Below, piece after piece: positions 13,963-15,643 of a stretch of 15,643 nucleotides of DNA. This DNA comes from an uncultured Clostridia bacterium (GTDB lineage: Bacteria > Bacillota > Clostridia > Oscillospirales > CAG-382), in contig CANQVQ010000034.1 in assembly GCA_947627335.1 (NCBI GenBank), forward strand, positions 1 through 15,643, in the 5' to 3' direction. Within the stretch, counting starts at the first letter, position 1; each line of letters opens with the position of its first letter. A model generated the notes under the pieces. That model did not search any database. It had not been told where the DNA came from and saw only the letters and a list, made by a program, of their open reading frames with translations. A program made the position numbers and the translations under genes.

Positions 13963-15616
13963 TCAATTGATCGTGGAGATCTCCATCGTGATCTCCTCCA
14001 GCACGTCCAGCAGGACGCGCACCGTGTCGAGCGCGGTGAAGATGGTCACGCCGTTCTCGACCGCACAGCGTCGGATCGCGATCCCGTCCGTCTCCGTCGC
14101 ACCGCCCGAACTGTAGTCCCGGGTGTTGATGACGTAGTTGACGTATCCCTGGCGGATGGAATCGAAGATCTCCTCGCTCCCCTCGCTGATCTTCCGGCGG
14201 ACGCGGGTGCGGATCCCGTTCTCCTTGAGGAATTTCGCCGTCCCGCTGGTCGCTTCGATGTTGAAGCCCATGTTGTAGAACCGACGGATCAGCGGCAGGG
14301 CTTCCTCCTTGTCCTTGTCGGCGACCGTGACGAACAGCGTGCCGTAGTTGACCACCTGCATCCCCGACGCCTGCAGCGCTTTATACAGCGCCCGCGTCAG
14401 CTTGCGGTCGTAGCCGATCGCTTCGCCCGTGGACTTCATTTCCGGCGAGAGGTACGCGTCCATGCCCCACAGCTTGGAGAAGGAGAACGCGGGAACCTTG
14501 ACGTACCACTTTTCGCGGTCCGGCGGGCAGAGCATATCCAACCCCTGCTCGCGCAGGCTCGTCCCTAAGATCACCTTCGTGCCGATGTCGGCGAGGCAGT
14601 ACCCCGTCGCCTTCGACAGGAACGGCACGGTCCGCGAGGAACGCGGATTGACCTCGATGATATACACCCGATCCTGCTTGTCGACGATGAACTGGATGTT
14701 GTACAGCCCGACGATGCCGATGCCGAGCCCGAGTTTCTTCGTGTAGTCGAGGATGGTGCTTCGCACGTTGTCGGTCAGCGTGAACGCCGGGTAGACGCTG
14801 ATGGAGTCGCCGGAATGCACGCCGGTCCGCTCGACCAGCTCCATGATGCCCGGGACGAACACGTCCTTCCCGTCGCAGACCGCGTCCACCTCGACTTCCC
14901 GCCCGACGATGTAATGATCGACCAGAACCGGCTGATCCTCGTTGATCTCGACGGCGGACTTCAGATACAGCCGCAGCTGCGATTCGTTCGCGACGATCTG
15001 CATCGCCCTGCCGCCCAGCACGAACGACGGGCGCACCAGCACCGGGTAGCCGATCTCCTCCGCCGCACGCACGCCGTCCTCGACGTTCGTGACCGCTTTG
15101 CCCTGCGGTTGCGGGATGTCCAGCGAAAGCAGGACCTTTTCAAACGCGTCGCGGTTCTCCGCACGCTCGATGGCGTCGCAGTCGGTACCGATCAGGTTGA
15201 CCCCACGCCGACGGAGCGGCTCGGCGAGGTTGATCGCCGTCTGTCCGCCGAGCGACGCGATGACCCCGTAGGGCTTTTCCAGCTCGATGATGTTGCAGAC
15301 GTCCTCGACGGTCAGCGGCTCGAAATACAGCTTGTCCGAGCAGGTGTAGTCGGTCGAGACGGTCTCCGGGTTGTTGTTGACGATGATCGCCTCGCACCCG
15401 TGGGCACGGATGGTCATGACCGCGTGGACCGTCGAATAGTCGAACTCCACCCCCTGCCCGATGCGGATCGGACCGGACCCCAGCACGAGGATCTTCTTCC
15501 GATCGGTCACGACGGACTCGTTTTCCTCCGCGTAGGTGGAATAGAAGTACGGGATATACGACTCGAACTCCGACGCACAGGTGTCGATCATCTTGTACAC
15601 CGGGAAAACGCCCGCT
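13963..15616 (-). CDS. carB: Carbamoyl-phosphate synthase large subunit CarB (C-terminal half, cut by contig end)
   Basis: CarB uses ammonia from CarA, bicarbonate and two ATP to make carbamoyl phosphate for pyrimidines and arginine. About 551 residues remain of a family length near 1070: the linker (PVYKMIDTCASEFESYIPYF), the second pre-ATP-grasp region (SGPIRIGQGVEFDY, NPETVSTDY), the second ATP-grasp domain (VRPSFVLGGRAM, GVHSGDS, EVNPRSSRTVPFLSKATG), and the C-terminal MGS-like allosteric domain ending EISTIN. The first half is missing because the assembly ends here. Bases beyond 15616 are adapter; the apparent GTG start at 15633 and its first residues MCSSDL are translated adapter and must not be kept. 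It is the most upstream gene visible of the pyr operon, and carA may lie beyond the edge. Confidence 0.97.
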
Positions 15617-15643
15617 AGATCGGAAGAGCACACGTCCTGAACT
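15617..15643. other. Illumina adapter read-through at the contig end (not genomic)
   Basis: Bases 15617-15636 are AGATCGGAAGAGCACACGTC, the start of the standard Illumina TruSeq read-1 adapter, followed by CTGAACT where the adapter continues TGAACT, so one extra C is present. The carB similarity stops at exactly this point. The segment should be trimmed. Confidence 0.97.

Noticed and set aside
1..15643. tRNA, rRNA, riboswitch or phage genes
   Set aside because: I looked along both strands and found no cloverleaf, rRNA block, recognisable riboswitch or phage structural gene.

Overview
The window looks like a contig end from a high-GC, low-abundance-type gut Firmicute, most plausibly an uncultured member of the Clostridia close to Oscillospirales/Ruminococcaceae. 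This rests on Gram-positive style Shine-Dalgarno sequences, GTG and TTG starts, a clostridial car/pyr operon with pyrK, class 1B pyrD and pyrI, and a secreted BspA-like repeat protein ending in a type I dockerin. The genus is an inference. The last 27 bases are not biological: they read as Illumina adapter with one inserted base.

Layout. 1-946: 3' part of larC (nickel-pincer cofactor biosynthesis), closed by a bidirectional terminator. 1125-3270: a small XRE-type regulator facing a dockerin-tailed leucine-rich-repeat surface protein across a short divergent promoter region, ending in a second bidirectional terminator. 3278-4309: plsX (membrane lipid synthesis) on the minus strand. 4361-4739 and 6795-7165: two copies, in the same orientation, of a non-coding element of about 370 bp built from paired hairpins at both ends and a structured core. 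Between them lies a two-gene minus-strand unit, an SGNH/GDSL hydrolase followed by a MATE transporter. 7176-9008: typA/bipA with a probable TTG start. 9142-9420: a RelB/DinJ-like antitoxin with no toxin beside it. 9508-15616: a tightly packed minus-strand operon transcribed carB-pyrK-pyrD-pyrF-pyrE-pyrB-pyrI, with carB cut by the contig end.

How the genes work together. The operon supplies carbamoyl phosphate (carB), aspartate carbamoyltransferase with its allosteric subunit (pyrB, pyrI), an NAD-linked dihydroorotate dehydrogenase (pyrD, pyrK), and the last two steps to UMP (pyrE, pyrF). Only carA and pyrC of the pathway are not seen, and carA could lie beyond the contig edge. Junctions run from a 13-nt overlap to a 21-nt gap, so translational coupling is likely.

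The least explained content is the pair of repeat elements. Their outer hairpins differ in sequence between copies but keep perfect pairing through several double (compensatory) changes, each element starts within 35 bp of a stop codon of a minus-strand gene, and no transposase is present in the window. They look like a MITE/REPIN-like non-autonomous element or a structured 3'-UTR element.
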